Shown here: positions 1-9,569 of the stretch, piece by piece
Position numbering within the stretch: the first letter of the stretch is position 1
Layout: each line of letters opens with the position of its first letter
DNA from: Rhizobium sp. Q54
GTDB lineage: Bacteria; Pseudomonadota; Alphaproteobacteria; UBA2966; CAIVPW01
Reading direction: 5' to 3'
DNA length: 64,000 nt
NCBI GenBank assembly: GCA_945904955.1
Contig: CAMDPO010000004.1
Coordinates: 1 to 64,000, forward strand
Program-made: the position numbers and the translations under genes
Notes under the pieces: model-generated
What the model saw: only the letters and a program-made list of their open reading frames with translations
The model's database searches: none
Told to the model about the DNA's origin: nothing

Positions 1-49
1 AACCTTGCCAAGGTTGGGGTCGAGGGTTCGAATCCCTTCTCCCGCTCCA
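1..49 (+). tRNA. tRNA-Gly (GCC), 3' part only
   Basis: The window opens inside a tRNA gene. Bases 1-15 form the anticodon arm around the loop TTGCCAA, so the anticodon is GCC (glycine). Bases 22-38 form the T arm with a five-pair stem and the loop TTCGAAT. Bases 39-45 are the 3' acceptor strand, 46 is the discriminator T, and CCA is encoded at 47-49. The D arm and 5' acceptor strand lie outside the window. Confidence 0.93.
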
Positions 50-201
50 GATTTTTCCGCGAATTCAATGGCTTGCGTTTCGACCGCGCACGGAGCCGCG
101 GGAGAGCGCGGCATCTGCGCGGCGTGCGTTGGCGTTGTTCTGATGGACGCGCGAACGTATGCGCCCCGCCGCGGCAAGCTAGATCTCGGACTCGGCCTCG
201 A

Positions 202-450
202 TCACCAGGCTCTGGCTTCCCAGTACGCCGCGACGCGGAGCATGTCGGCGCGCTTGCTGCCATCAGCTTCGAGCAGCGCCGCGTTGCGATGATCGTTCGC
301 CCAAGCGAGAAGCTCGAAGGCCCGGACGATGGGGGAGCGTCGCCCCTGTGCTGTCTCGGTGTAGGCCATTGCTTGCGCTGCACCGATGTCCGTCTGCACG
401 CTGTCGCAATTCGCACACCTCGTCCGGGTGACCGCAAGTACGCTTGGCAT
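202..450 (-). CDS. Possible small hypothetical protein (82 aa)
   Basis: This weak candidate lies in the otherwise empty 50-680 stretch. The C-terminal half (about residues 40-80) reads as a plausible amphipathic helix pair rich in Ala, Leu, Arg and Glu. It loosely resembles the small 'residue-rich LA-helix' proteins common in Rhizobiales. There is no convincing ribosome-binding site and no recognised domain. A shorter overlapping frame also exists. It could be chance open reading in GC-rich DNA or a remnant. Confidence 0.22.
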   Translation of the reverse strand: MPSVLAVTRTRCANCDSVQTDIGAAQAMAYTETAQGRRSPIVRAFELLAWANDHRNAALLEADGSKRADMLRVAAYWEARAW

Positions 451-575
451 TTCCCGCGCCTGCTGCGCCGGTCAAGCTAGACGGACTGCACCGCGACAGT
501 CGGAGCGCATGCGCTTTTGCAGCAGCCGCAGTGCGTTGCGTGCTGCCAATCCGTCATCGCGAGACGCCGCACGGG

Positions 576-612
576 AAGCCCGCCGTCCGCACGGGCGGTG
601 GGCTTTCGTCCT
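576..612. terminator. Hairpin, possible terminator
   Basis: Bases 576-588 and 593-605 pair over 13 positions, two of them G-U, around the loop GCAC. On the plus strand the stem is followed by the T-rich TTTCGTCCTTT, so it could end plus-strand transcription. For the minus-strand peptidase gene, whose stop is at 682, no T tract follows the stem. The function is therefore uncertain. Confidence 0.35.
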
Positions 613-614
613 TT

Positions 615-702
615 GCTGGAGCGCCGGTGCGGCGGTGCTGGAGCGCCGGTGCGGCGGTGCTGGAGCGCCTGTGCGGCGGTGCTAGAGCGCCGGCGCGCCG
701 GC
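615..702. repeat. 22-bp tandem repeat at the 3' end of the M15 peptidase gene
   Basis: Three near-identical 22-base units run at 615-636, 637-658 and 659-680; the third differs by one base. A fourth, degenerate unit at 681-702 is the coding 3' end and stop codon of the minus-strand peptidase gene. The array therefore looks like local duplication of the last codons of that gene, placed just after its stop. Confidence 0.8.
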
Positions 703-1755
703 GTATTCGAAGTGTCCGGGGTCGCCGAACAGGTGACCGGACAGGAATCCCCACTTGCCCATGATGGCCACCAGGCGCGGGTCCGACGCGTTGGCGCGGA
801 TGACGCGGTCGTTCGAATAGTTGAGATCGACGGCGGCGCCCCAAGCATGCCGGGAGAGACTGCGGCCTTCGCCGATCAGACGCGGATTGTCGCAACCCTG
901 GAACGCTTTCGGCGCAATGAGCTGCGCGAGATCCTTGTCGATCAGCTCCTGCATCGCGCTGCGCAGCGCCGGCACCAGCAAGCGATGGCAGCGCACGCGG
1001 CCGAGGAGCGGCACCTCGGCGGTCACCAGGTTGTTTGCTTCCCACCGCGCGTCCCGCACGAACGAAGTGCCGGTCGTCGGCCGGAACGCGAACTCGCCCA
1101 GCGCGAGCTTCAGCCGCACTTGCGGCAGGACCGGCGCGTAGCCCTCGATGAAGTCGGACTCATCCAGCGCGCGAATGCGCAGCGGCACGTCGGCAGGAAG
1201 GCGCGCGGCGAGCGCTGCTTCGAACGTGTCATGCGGGCCGTCGTAGCGCAGCCACAGCTGACGGCGATCGCCGGGCGCGGACGGCGCGGCAAACGCGACT
1301 TCGCGGTTGAGGATAACGGCATCCGCCACAACCGCGCGCACGCGCAGCTCGCTGCCGTCGGCGAGCTCGAGGCGGCCGCCGATGCCGATGCGGCGCAGGC
1401 GCGCCGAGGATTCGCCGAGGACCGCCTCTCCCGGCTGGAGCAGGGCGAGCTCCGGCACGCCTTGCAGGCGCGCGTACGACGGCGGATCGAACGCCATCGC
1501 ATCGAGCACGTAGCGGTATCCGGCAGCGGCCTGGTCCACCACCGTTCCGTCGGCGGCGCGCGAACGCACGAGCGCCACCTGGCGGCGGCTGATCTCGGCG
1601 ATGGCGAGGACGCCCGGCAGACGCGCGGCTTCCTGGACGAGCGCCGCACGCGCGTCCGTCGACGTCGACACGGCGAGGAGGATGCCGCTGTCGGCCGCCG
1701 GCGCGGAACGCAGCACCGGCACACAGAGAAGAAGAGCGAGGAGCAGCGCGCGCAT
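682..1755 (-). CDS. Exported M15-family peptidase (D-alanyl-D-alanine carboxypeptidase-like)
   Basis: This 357-residue protein has an N-terminal signal peptide (hydrophobic residues 3-20), so it acts outside the cytoplasmic membrane. The C-terminal part carries the zinc-site pattern of M15C/VanY-type peptidases: His303 and Asp310 in SRHAWGAAVDLN and a later His348 in DPGHFEY. Known members cleave D-Ala-containing peptides of peptidoglycan. Residues 25-290 are not recognised and make it longer than a minimal M15 domain, so substrate specificity is unknown. The gene stands alone. Its last codons overlap a 22-bp tandem repeat that continues beyond the stop. Confidence 0.82.
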   Translation of the reverse strand: MRALLLALLLCVPVLRSAPAADSGILLAVSTSTDARAALVQEAARLPGVLAIAEISRRQVALVRSRAADGTVVDQAAAGYRYVLDAMAFDPPSYARLQGVPELALLQPGEAVLGESSARLRRIGIGGRLELADGSELRVRAVVADAVILNREVAFAAPSAPGDRRQLWLRYDGPHDTFEAALAARLPADVPLRIRALDESDFIEGYAPVLPQVRLKLALGEFAFRPTTGTSFVRDARWEANNLVTAEVPLLGRVRCHRLLVPALRSAMQELIDKDLAQLIAPKAFQGCDNPRLIGEGRSLSRHAWGAAVDLNYSNDRVIRANASDPRLVAIMGKWGFLSGHLFGDPGHFEYAGAPAL

Positions 1756-1856
1756 CGGTCAGATGCTAGCGCAAACGGGGGCGTCGTGCCGGAGGCGCGC
1801 CGCGCGCGCCTAGCGCGCGTACCGCGCGACGCCGCCGCGCCGCCGAACGAGGCAGG

Positions 1857-2069
1857 CTAGCGGGCTGCCACTTCGGGGTTGCGCTGGGCGGTGCAGGCGA
1901 CCACGCCCGGTTCGCCGAAGTCGCGCAGGACGGCGGCCTTGTATCCGGGAATAGCGGCGACGCACGCCGCCTCGGTGAGGAAGACCTCGCGGCCCTGGAG
2001 CATGCCGCCGGTCTGGGTCGGCAGGCGTTGGTCGCCCATCAGCCACAGCACCACGACGACCCAGGTCAT
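1857..2069 (-). CDS. Small hypothetical protein (70 aa)
   Basis: The protein starts MTWVVVVLWLMGD and has a hydrophobic N-terminus (about residues 3-11), suggesting export or membrane attachment. Two cysteines (in AACVAA and VACTAQ) could form a disulfide. The start was chosen at 2069 because GGAGG sits nine bases upstream; the open frame extends further 5' without another good start. No family recognised. It lies between the peptidase and the DUF1344-like cluster. Confidence 0.6.
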   Translation of the reverse strand: MTWVVVVLWLMGDQRLPTQTGGMLQGREVFLTEAACVAAIPGYKAAVLRDFGEPGVVACTAQRNPEVAAR

Positions 2070-2497
2070 GGCGTCGCCCTCCGGCGGCTGCCCAACGCTT
2101 GGGCAGCCGCTGCTCGATTTGCGCGCGCCGCAGGCACCGGGGAGGACAGCGTTGCGGCCCGCAACCCCACGCCAAATTGAGGCGCAGAGCCGTTTTGCGA
2201 GCAATGGAGGAGACGTTCCATACCCTCTCCATCGCAAAGTCCGTGCCGACCGCAAGAAGTTGGCGAAGGGCCTCCGCCCGTCGGGCGGGCAGCCTCGGGA
2301 CAACGGTGTGACGCGCGCCGTTATTCCTCGGTGACGCGGCGCAGTCCCTCGCGGTCGTGCACGGTGACGTAGCCGCGGCTGTACGCCACGTTGTGACCAC
2401 GGCGAAGCTGAATACGAGCACCTAGGTATTGGCTACCCCGTCCCAGCGATTAGCTCGCGACGGGAGCGAACAATCGCAACCCCTAGGAGCAAATTCC
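2070..2497. other. Intergenic region, no gene identified
   Basis: These 428 bases separate a leftward small gene from a rightward one and should hold both promoters. No convincing -35/-10 pair was seen. On the minus strand a short open stretch ending at 2321 reads like a protein tail (GYVTVHDREGLRRVTEE) but has no start codon. It may be a gene remnant. Confidence 0.4.
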
Positions 2498-2866
2498 ATG
2501 ATGAAGATTCACACGAGCCTGCTTCGCGCTGCTCTCGCAGCGACGGTCGTTTCGGTCGGCGCCGCTGGTATCGCCACTGCGCAGGGCGTCGCCCCTGAGG
2601 GCGCCAACCGCGGAGAGGTCGTCCGCCCGGCCCCGGGCAATCCCGGAGTGGACCTCAGTCAGGTGGGCAACGCCACCGGCGCGGTCCGCATGATCGACAC
2701 GGTCAAGCGCGAGGTCACCCTCGACAATGGTCAAACCTACAAGATCGCGACCAACGTCGACATCGCCACCGTGGCGCAGGGCCAGCGTTATACCTTCCAG
2801 TACAACCTGGAAGGCACCGAGCGCCTCGTCATCAAGATCGACCCGCCGCTCCAGCAGACTCGCTAG
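2498..2866 (+). CDS. Exported DUF1344-like protein (122 aa), first of three paralogues
   Basis: The protein has a clear signal peptide (MMKIHTSLLRAALAATVVSV, cleavage probably after IATAQ) and a C-terminal part with the pattern TGAVRMIDTVKREVTLDNGQ followed by a 'GQRYTFQYNLEG' strand pair. This matches small periplasmic DUF1344 proteins, whose role is unknown. ATG 2498 is preceded by TAGGAG at a workable distance; the upstream in-frame ATG at 2429 would destroy the signal peptide. A decayed copy and a second intact copy follow downstream. Confidence 0.72.
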   Translation: MMKIHTSLLRAALAATVVSVGAAGIATAQGVAPEGANRGEVVRPAPGNPGVDLSQVGNATGAVRMIDTVKREVTLDNGQTYKIATNVDIATVAQGQRYTFQYNLEGTERLVIKIDPPLQQTR

Positions 2867-2898
2867 TCGAGCGGTCGTTTCGCAAGTCGCGACGGCAT

Positions 2899-2932
2899 GG
2901 GCGCGCCGAGTGATGTAGGGCGCGCCCTTGCT
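2899..2932 (+). terminator. Probable intrinsic terminator after the DUF1344-like gene
   Basis: A perfect nine-base stem (GGGCGCGCC at 2899-2907 with GGCGCGCCC at 2919-2927) has an 11-base loop and is followed by TTGCTT. The T tract is poor, so confidence is moderate. Confidence 0.45.
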
Positions 2933-3158
2933 TCGCCGACAACATCGACGGCGACCACAACCGCGTCGTCGGCACGCCACAGATCCTGGAATGACCGGTC
3001 TGGCGCGAGCGTGACGATCGTCGCTTGTCACGCGAAGCTCACGGGCACCCCGGGGAGCACAGACCCATCTCTCCGACACATGCTCCCCGCGCGTACCGGC
3101 AGCAATGCACGGCCACGCCCGGGGCGGTCCCCTAAAAAGCTAGAGCGGAGGATAAATC

Positions 3159-3390
3159 ATGCGAACCGATCCCGACGACATCCGCACGACGGACGACATC
3201 CGCACGAGGCGCTGACACCCTGACGCCGGGTCAGACCGTCACGCTGACCTATCGCCTGGACGGCGACCAGAAGGTCATCCAGAACATCGTCAACAACCAG
3301 GCGCCGGTTCCGGCTCCGGACTTCATGCCCATGGCGCCGATGGCCCCGGGTGCCGCTTCCCCTGCCGCGCAACCCGTAACCCAGGCGTAG
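3159..3390 (+). pseudogene. Decayed DUF1344-like paralogue
   Basis: A strong ribosome-binding site (GGAGG at about 3147) leads to ATG 3159, but that frame stops after 18 codons. In another frame, from about 3210 to the stop at 3388-3390, the sequence reads LTPGQTVTLTYRLDGDQKV and then a Pro/Ala-rich tail. This aligns with the C-terminal strand pair of the two intact neighbours (AQGQRYTFQYNLEGTE and RVGQPVMLQWEEEDGK). The signal peptide and first half are missing. An 18-base direct repeat (positions 3174-3189 and 3192-3207) marks the break, which suggests a deletion or rearrangement. Confidence 0.65.
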
Positions 3391-3397
3391 CACAAGC

Positions 3398-3438
3398 GAG
3401 GGCGTGCGTCGGAGAGACGCACGCCCTCGTTACATTTT
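3398..3438 (+). terminator. Strong intrinsic terminator
   Basis: A perfect 13-base stem (3398-3410 with 3416-3428) closes the loop GGAGA and is followed by GTTACATTTT. It sits eight bases after the stop of the decayed DUF1344-like copy, so the transcription unit still ends normally. Confidence 0.85.
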
Positions 3439-3523
3439 GGGGACAGCGCAACGGCTTGCCCTGGCGGCGCGCCCCTGCAATCCTTATCTACAGAAGCGCT
3501 TGGATTTGGCTTGGAGGATCGTC

Positions 3524-3868
3524 GTGCGTACGCTCTATCGCGGCATTGCCGCCGCAACCTTTTTGACCGTTGCCGCCAGCGGCGCTGCCGAGGCGCAGCT
3601 GATCATGCCGCCCAAGGCGGACGGACCCAGCATGAACAGCATGGACATGCTGTATGACCGCGCCGGTCGCGTGCTGAACAACATCACCACGCGCATAGAG
3701 GCGCTCGACATCAACGCGCGCACGATGACAATCCCCGGCGGCAGGGTGTTGACCTTCGCCAACAACCTCAATCCGGGAGCCCTGCGCGTCGGTCAGCCGG
3801 TGATGCTGCAGTGGGAAGAGGAGGATGGAAAGAACATCCTCCACGGCGTCACGCCGATCGGAAACTGA
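3524..3868 (+). CDS. Exported DUF1344-like protein (114 aa), third paralogue
   Basis: A signal peptide (VRTLYRGIAAATFLTVAASG, cleavage near AEAQ) precedes a small domain containing RIEALDINARTMTIPGGRV and then LRVGQPVMLQWEEEDGK. This is the same strand pattern as in the gene at 2498 and the remnant between them. GTG 3524 was chosen because GGAGG ends six bases upstream and the signal peptide starts there; the longer open frame from 3404 has no such features. Function unknown; periplasmic location inferred. Confidence 0.72.
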   Translation: MRTLYRGIAAATFLTVAASGAAEAQLIMPPKADGPSMNSMDMLYDRAGRVLNNITTRIEALDINARTMTIPGGRVLTFANNLNPGALRVGQPVMLQWEEEDGKNILHGVTPIGN

Positions 3869-3870
3869 AC

Positions 3871-3906
3871 AAAAGATTGGGGCCCCGAGCGGGGCCCCAA
3901 TCGTTT
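3871..3906. terminator. Bidirectional intrinsic terminator between the DUF1344-like gene and typA
   Basis: A perfect 12-base stem (3875-3886 with 3891-3902) has the loop GAGC. It is flanked by AAAA on the left and GTTT on the right, so it can end transcription of both convergent genes. Confidence 0.85.
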
Positions 3907-5736
<1,830 letters not shown>

Positions 5737-5826
5737 AAGTCGGCACCTAGCAAAACCGAGCCGGCGCGACCGCGCTCTCTGCGCAATCGCCTGGCCCAAA
5801 AAACGAAAAACCCTGGTGTACGCGCG

Positions 5827-5856
5827 GTTTTATATGGGACCAACGGCCCCTCTGGC
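5827..5856 (-). promoter_or_regulatory. Probable sigma-70 promoter of typA
   Basis: On the minus strand TTGCCA (5851-5856) and TATAAA (5827-5832) are separated by 18 bases. This would start transcription near 5820 and give typA a leader of about 84 bases. Confidence 0.45.
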
Positions 5857-5892
5857 AAGCCGGAGACCCCTGGTAGTGGCGGTTTTCCTGCC

Positions 5893-7008
5893 TTAGGGGG
5901 CGCGGAAGAACCGCCCCTGGCCTACCAGATCCTGGCCCGACATCCCGTTGTTGGGGATGCGGACAACCCCGGTTTCGGCCGTCACCGAGCCAATGCGGGC
6001 GGCCTTCTTGCCATGCTTCTTAGCGATGGCCACGACGACGTCCACGTCTTGTGAAGAACAGATGACAGCCAGGCCGACACCCATGTTGAACACGGTGTAC
6101 ATGTCCTGGGCCGGCACCGAACCACGCTCGGCGATGGCCCGGAACAGGGCCGGAACCGCTGGCAGGGCGTCGAGGGTGAACCCGACCTTGGCCGGTACGC
6201 GCACCAGGTTGAGGAAGCCGTCGCCGGTGATGTGGGCGAGCGCGCGCACCGACTTCACCTTCTCCAGCATCTCCATCGCCTCGGCGACATAGATAAGAGT
6301 GGGCTCTAGGAGCTCTTCGCCGACCGAGCGGCCGACTTCCGGCAGGCGGTCGGTGACCTTCATCTTCGCGCCGCCGAGCAGAACCTTGCGCGCGAGCGTC
6401 ATGCCATTGGAATGGATGCCGCTCGACTCAATGCCCACCACCGCGTCGCCGGGCTGGCAGTCGCGCCCAACTACGATGCGATCGAGCGGCACGATGCCGG
6501 CGGCAGTGCCCGCGAGATCGAAGCCGGAGCCCGGGTTGTGGCCCTTGATCATGTCCGGCAACTCGGCGATCTCGCCGCCCGTGATGGACACGCCGGCGCG
6601 CTCGGCACCGACCGCGAGGCCCTCGGCGATGGCGCGCATGACCATGGGATCGACGCGCTCGACGGCGATGTAGTCGACCAAGGTAAGCGGCCGTGCGCCG
6701 ACGCAGATGATGTCGTTGACGTTCATCGCGATGCAGTCGATGCCGATGGTGTCGTACTTGCCCAGCATCTCGGCGATGAGCGCCTTGGAGCCGACGCCGT
6801 CGGTGCTGATCGCCATGCCCATACCGCCGCCGATATCGACGACGTTGGCGTAGAACCCGAAGTCGAGCGCCACGGCGCCAAAGCCGGGCTTGGCCGGCCA
6901 GGTGCGGCGCAGGCGGGCGGTCAGGCCCTCGAGCGCGGTCTCGGTGGCGCCGATATGGACGCCCGCCGAAGCGTAGGCGTCCTCGGGTGCTGCAGGAGGC
7001 TTGGACAT
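5893..7008 (-). CDS. purM: Phosphoribosylformylglycinamidine cyclo-ligase (AIR synthetase)
   Basis: This 371-residue PurM-family enzyme closes FGAM to AIR with ATP, the fifth step of purine synthesis, in the cytosol. Visible motifs are YASAGVHIGATE near the N-terminus, the ATP-site strand STDGVGSK (about residues 68-75), MNVNDIICVGARPL, and ITGGEIAELP. ITGDGF lies in the C-terminal domain. The family consensus at the third motif is SGTDGVGTK, so this is a somewhat divergent member, and a related AIR-synthase-like activity cannot be fully excluded. purH lies about 4 kb away on the same strand; purN is not seen. Confidence 0.85.
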   Translation of the reverse strand: MSKPPAAPEDAYASAGVHIGATETALEGLTARLRRTWPAKPGFGAVALDFGFYANVVDIGGGMGMAISTDGVGSKALIAEMLGKYDTIGIDCIAMNVNDIICVGARPLTLVDYIAVERVDPMVMRAIAEGLAVGAERAGVSITGGEIAELPDMIKGHNPGSGFDLAGTAAGIVPLDRIVVGRDCQPGDAVVGIESSGIHSNGMTLARKVLLGGAKMKVTDRLPEVGRSVGEELLEPTLIYVAEAMEMLEKVKSVRALAHITGDGFLNLVRVPAKVGFTLDALPAVPALFRAIAERGSVPAQDMYTVFNMGVGLAVICSSQDVDVVVAIAKKHGKKAARIGSVTAETGVVRIPNNGMSGQDLVGQGRFFRAP

Positions 7009-7096
7009 GTCCGCTCGAGCCCAGGGGCGGGATGGGGGTGGGACGGCCGGGGGACACTACCCACCGACCGATCCCAAGCCAAGCGGGGTGTCTGGA

Positions 7097-7297
7097 TCAG
7101 CCGAAGGCGAGCACGCCGCCCATGCTGAGCAGGGTGAACAGGCCGACGGCGACAGCCGCCACGAAGGCCGTGGCGAGGATGACGCCGGTACCGGCGGCGC
7201 GCAGCAGCGACGCGGCGTGGTGACGCGTCGCCAGGCGACGCACGGGGAGCGACTCGTAAAACGCAGACTGGATGGTGCGGAGGGAGTTGCTGGACAT
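7097..7297 (-). CDS. Small single-span membrane protein (66 aa)
   Basis: A basic, soluble N-terminal half (residues 1-33, with RRLATRHH) is followed by one hydrophobic segment (about residues 37-62: TGVILATAFVAAVAVGLFTL). The ribosome-binding site GGGAGGT lies nine bases before ATG 7297 and falls inside an inverted repeat, which could regulate translation. No family recognised. It sits between purM and a region with another tiny membrane protein gene on the opposite strand. Confidence 0.65.
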   Translation of the reverse strand: MSSNSLRTIQSAFYESLPVRRLATRHHAASLLRAAGTGVILATAFVAAVAVGLFTLLSMGGVLAFG

Positions 7298-7303
7298 CGG
7301 ACG

Positions 7304-7321
7304 TTTGACCTCCCGGTCAAA
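7304..7321 (-). promoter_or_regulatory. Inverted repeat covering the ribosome-binding site of the 66-aa membrane protein gene
   Basis: TTTGACC (7304-7310) and GGTCAAA (7315-7321) are perfect inverted repeats with the loop TCCC. Read on the minus strand, the Shine-Dalgarno GGGAGGT falls in the loop and one arm. It could be a translational control hairpin or an operator. Confidence 0.4.
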
Positions 7322-7796
7322 GCGGTCGCGATCGGCGCATTCAGCGTGTCACGCGATCCATGCCGCTCGCGTTCGATGCGCGCATCTCCTGCGTACTGCA
7401 TCAACTCAGCGGCAGCGTGACCTTAGCCGGGCACGCGTAAACAACACGTGAAGCGTAAGCACTACCACTTTGGTGCGACCCAGCGTCGCAGCGTGTTCGT
7501 GCGTTCGTTGCGGTTACGCGCCTCTACCAGCAACAACGTTGCGCGCTATGCGCGGTGCGCAGACCGATTATTTTCTTGAGCCATTTCATGGGCTTGTTAT
7601 AGGACCTTCATATGCCGGTCATAGGCGGCCGGTAGGTTTCCGCACCCTTTCGCTGCGCCTCGGTTGTGCCTATGTACAGGTCAACGGGCGCTCGGCTTGG
7701 GCCGATTGCGCCTCGGAAACACACGCAACTCCGCGACGTGGCGCGGCTTCCCAACGGAAGCGCTGCCGATTCGTCTGCGGGCATAGGAGACAACAC
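7322..7796. other. Intergenic region, no gene identified
   Basis: These 475 bases separate divergent small-gene promoters and contain no credible coding frame. A possible plus-strand promoter for the gene at 7797 is TTGAGC and TATAGG, 16 bases apart, around 7575-7602. Nothing else is recognised. Confidence 0.35.
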
Positions 7797-7937
7797 ATGA
7801 CGGTACGCACGTGGAACGGTGAACGCGAACTCAACCTCGGCGAAGCGGCGCGCGCTGCTGCGGCCACCGCGATGGTCGTCGCGTTTGCAGGCATGTTCCT
7901 GCTCGTGATGTCGCAGATCGCCACGGTACTGAGCTAA
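7797..7937 (+). CDS. Small membrane protein (46 aa)
   Basis: A short polar start (MTVRTWNGERELNLGEAARAA) leads into one hydrophobic span (residues 23-42, TAMVVAFAGMFLLVMSQIAT). The start ATG 7797 has AGGAGA six bases upstream, and a strong terminator follows within 30 bases, so this is a complete one-gene unit. No family recognised. Confidence 0.65.
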   Translation: MTVRTWNGERELNLGEAARAAAATAMVVAFAGMFLLVMSQIATVLS

Positions 7938-7960
7938 CGCACGCAACGAGATTTCGGCGG

Positions 7961-7991
7961 GGCCCGGGAAGGAAACTTCCCGGGCCTTTTT
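7961..7991 (+). terminator. Strong intrinsic terminator
   Basis: A perfect ten-base stem (7961-7970 with 7977-7986) has the loop GGAAAC and is followed by TTTTT. It ends the small membrane protein unit and lies between it and the convergent MipA-like gene. Confidence 0.9.
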
Positions 7992-8027
7992 GATTCGGGC
8001 CCGCGCGCCTCGCGCGGACTCGAGTAC

Positions 8028-8861
8028 CTAGAGCGCCTCGCGTTGGCTGGAGTACAGGAACGACCAGATGGCGCCGACCAACACGGTGCCGGTCGTCTTA
8101 CTGCGGAACAGCGGACTGGCCTCGTTGGCGGCGCCGTGATGGAAGTCGGCGCGCACCTGGCCAAGCACGCGTAGCGCGGGGCTCACCGGTGCGGCGACGC
8201 CGAGGGAAATCTTGGCGCCCATGTAGCCGGCCGTAGCGTCGTACGCCGGACGCGTCGCGGTCGCGAACGCGTCGGGCACGCCGTAGAGCACTTCCTGGAA
8301 CTGTTGATCGGCGAACGTAAGTCCGAGGCCGAGCTTCAGGCGCGTGCCGTTGCCGAAGACGTTGTCGTGCTGGTAGGCGAGTTCCGGCACGCTGAGGAAG
8401 CCGATGTGCTCGATCTTGGAGAAGTCGGTCGACAGCACGGCACGCACCGGCAGCTCCAGATCGACGTGGGCATCGCGCGCCGCGCGCGCGAGGACAATCT
8501 GCAGGCGGGGGCCGATCTGGCCCATCCAGTCGAGGTCCGGCATACCGGCCCGCGCGAGATTGTCCTTGGACTTCACGTCGAGCGCGCCCGCCAGGCTTAT
8601 GTCGAGCTCGACGCGCCCCGTGTTGATGAAGCGGCCGCGCAGCAGCCCCGACTCCTCCGAGCGGAACACCTTGCCGCGATAGACGAAGTACGGCAGCGGC
8701 ACGACCCGCGCCGAATACTCGTCGGCAGCGGGATAGTCCGGCAGATAGCTCGCTCCGACCACCACGCCAAGCTCCCACAGCGGCAACGCCTGTTGCGCTT
8801 GTGCAACGGTCGGCGCGCAAACGAACGCCAACGCGGAAAATACGTTCAACCAGAATTTCAT
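8028..8861 (-). CDS. MipA/OmpV-family outer membrane protein
   Basis: This 277-residue protein starts with the signal peptide MKFWLNVFSALAFVCAPTVAQA. It continues WELGVVVGASYLPDYPAADEYSARVVPLPYFVYRG, the typical opening of MipA/OmpV proteins, then alternating strands consistent with a beta-barrel. Family members are outer-membrane proteins; MipA of E. coli scaffolds peptidoglycan enzymes. ATG 8861 is supported by AGGACA upstream and by the signal peptide. The C-terminal residue is Leu rather than the usual aromatic. Confidence 0.8.
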   Translation of the reverse strand: MKFWLNVFSALAFVCAPTVAQAQQALPLWELGVVVGASYLPDYPAADEYSARVVPLPYFVYRGKVFRSEESGLLRGRFINTGRVELDISLAGALDVKSKDNLARAGMPDLDWMGQIGPRLQIVLARAARDAHVDLELPVRAVLSTDFSKIEHIGFLSVPELAYQHDNVFGNGTRLKLGLGLTFADQQFQEVLYGVPDAFATATRPAYDATAGYMGAKISLGVAAPVSPALRVLGQVRADFHHGAANEASPLFRSKTTGTVLVGAIWSFLYSSQREAL

Positions 8862-9026
8862 AAGGTGTCCTCGCCTCTTCGCGGCGAAGTGTGTCACGGG
8901 AGCGTGCGCGGTCAAGACCGCGGCTTGTGTCGTCTCTGCCGCAGGTGCATCCTTGTCGCCGCACAGTTCCGGTGCCGTTGGCGCCGGTCCTTGCGTACCA
9001 AGGATGAAGCGGCCCCGGGGGACAGC

Positions 9027-9569
9027 ATGGGGAGCCAAACGCGCTCCGGTGCGCCTGGCCCGGAGTATCGCACGGCCCCCCGAGGGGTGCGTCGCAGCGT
9101 GCCCGTCGGCGCGCCTTTGGGTGTGCGTCTCGTCCTCATTCTCGCTTTGTGGATACTGCCGACCGCCGCGTTCGCCCAAACGGCGGCGGCAGGCCAGTGG
9201 TTGACCGCCAACGGCGAGGCGCGGGTCGACACGTTCGAATGCCAGGGCACGCTGTGCGGCCGTATCGTGTGGTTGCGCCAGCCGGTGGATGACGACGGCC
9301 GTGTGCGCCGCGACGTCGCCAACGAAAAGGAAGAGATGCGCATCCGTCCGATCCTCGGGCTGCAGGTCCTGACCGGCTTCGCCCCCGACGGCGACGACCG
9401 CTGGAGCGGCGGAGTCGTCTATGTGCCCGAAGCCGGGCGCGAGTATCGCGCCAGCGTCAGCCTCGAAGACCCCAACACCCTGTTGGTACGCCGCTTCACG
9501 TGGCTGCCGTGGCTCGGCTGGCTGCCTGGCCTCAGCGAGACCGAGCGTTGGACGCGGGTGGCGCCGTGA
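9027..9569 (+). CDS. DUF2147-family exported protein
   Basis: The protein has a hydrophobic export signal (about residues 33-53, LVLILALWILPTAAFA) followed by a DUF2147 domain: CQGTLCGRIVWLRQPVDDDG, RPILGLQVLTGF, GGVVYVPEAGREYRASVSLE and a final ETERWTRV. The role of the family is unknown; members are small periplasmic lipocalin-like beta proteins. ATG 9027 makes a long basic lead before the signal peptide. GTG 9102 (start of VPVGAPLG) is an equally good start. It is followed by an MFS transporter with a four-base overlap, so the two are co-transcribed. Confidence 0.82.
   Translation: MGSQTRSGAPGPEYRTAPRGVRRSVPVGAPLGVRLVLILALWILPTAAFAQTAAAGQWLTANGEARVDTFECQGTLCGRIVWLRQPVDDDGRVRRDVANEKEEMRIRPILGLQVLTGFAPDGDDRWSGGVVYVPEAGREYRASVSLEDPNTLLVRRFTWLPWLGWLPGLSETERWTRVAP

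Noticed and set aside
2321..2440. Short minus-strand stretch reading GYVTVHDREGLRRVTEE before a stop.
   Set aside because: No start codon and no ribosome-binding site. May be a remnant, not counted as a gene.
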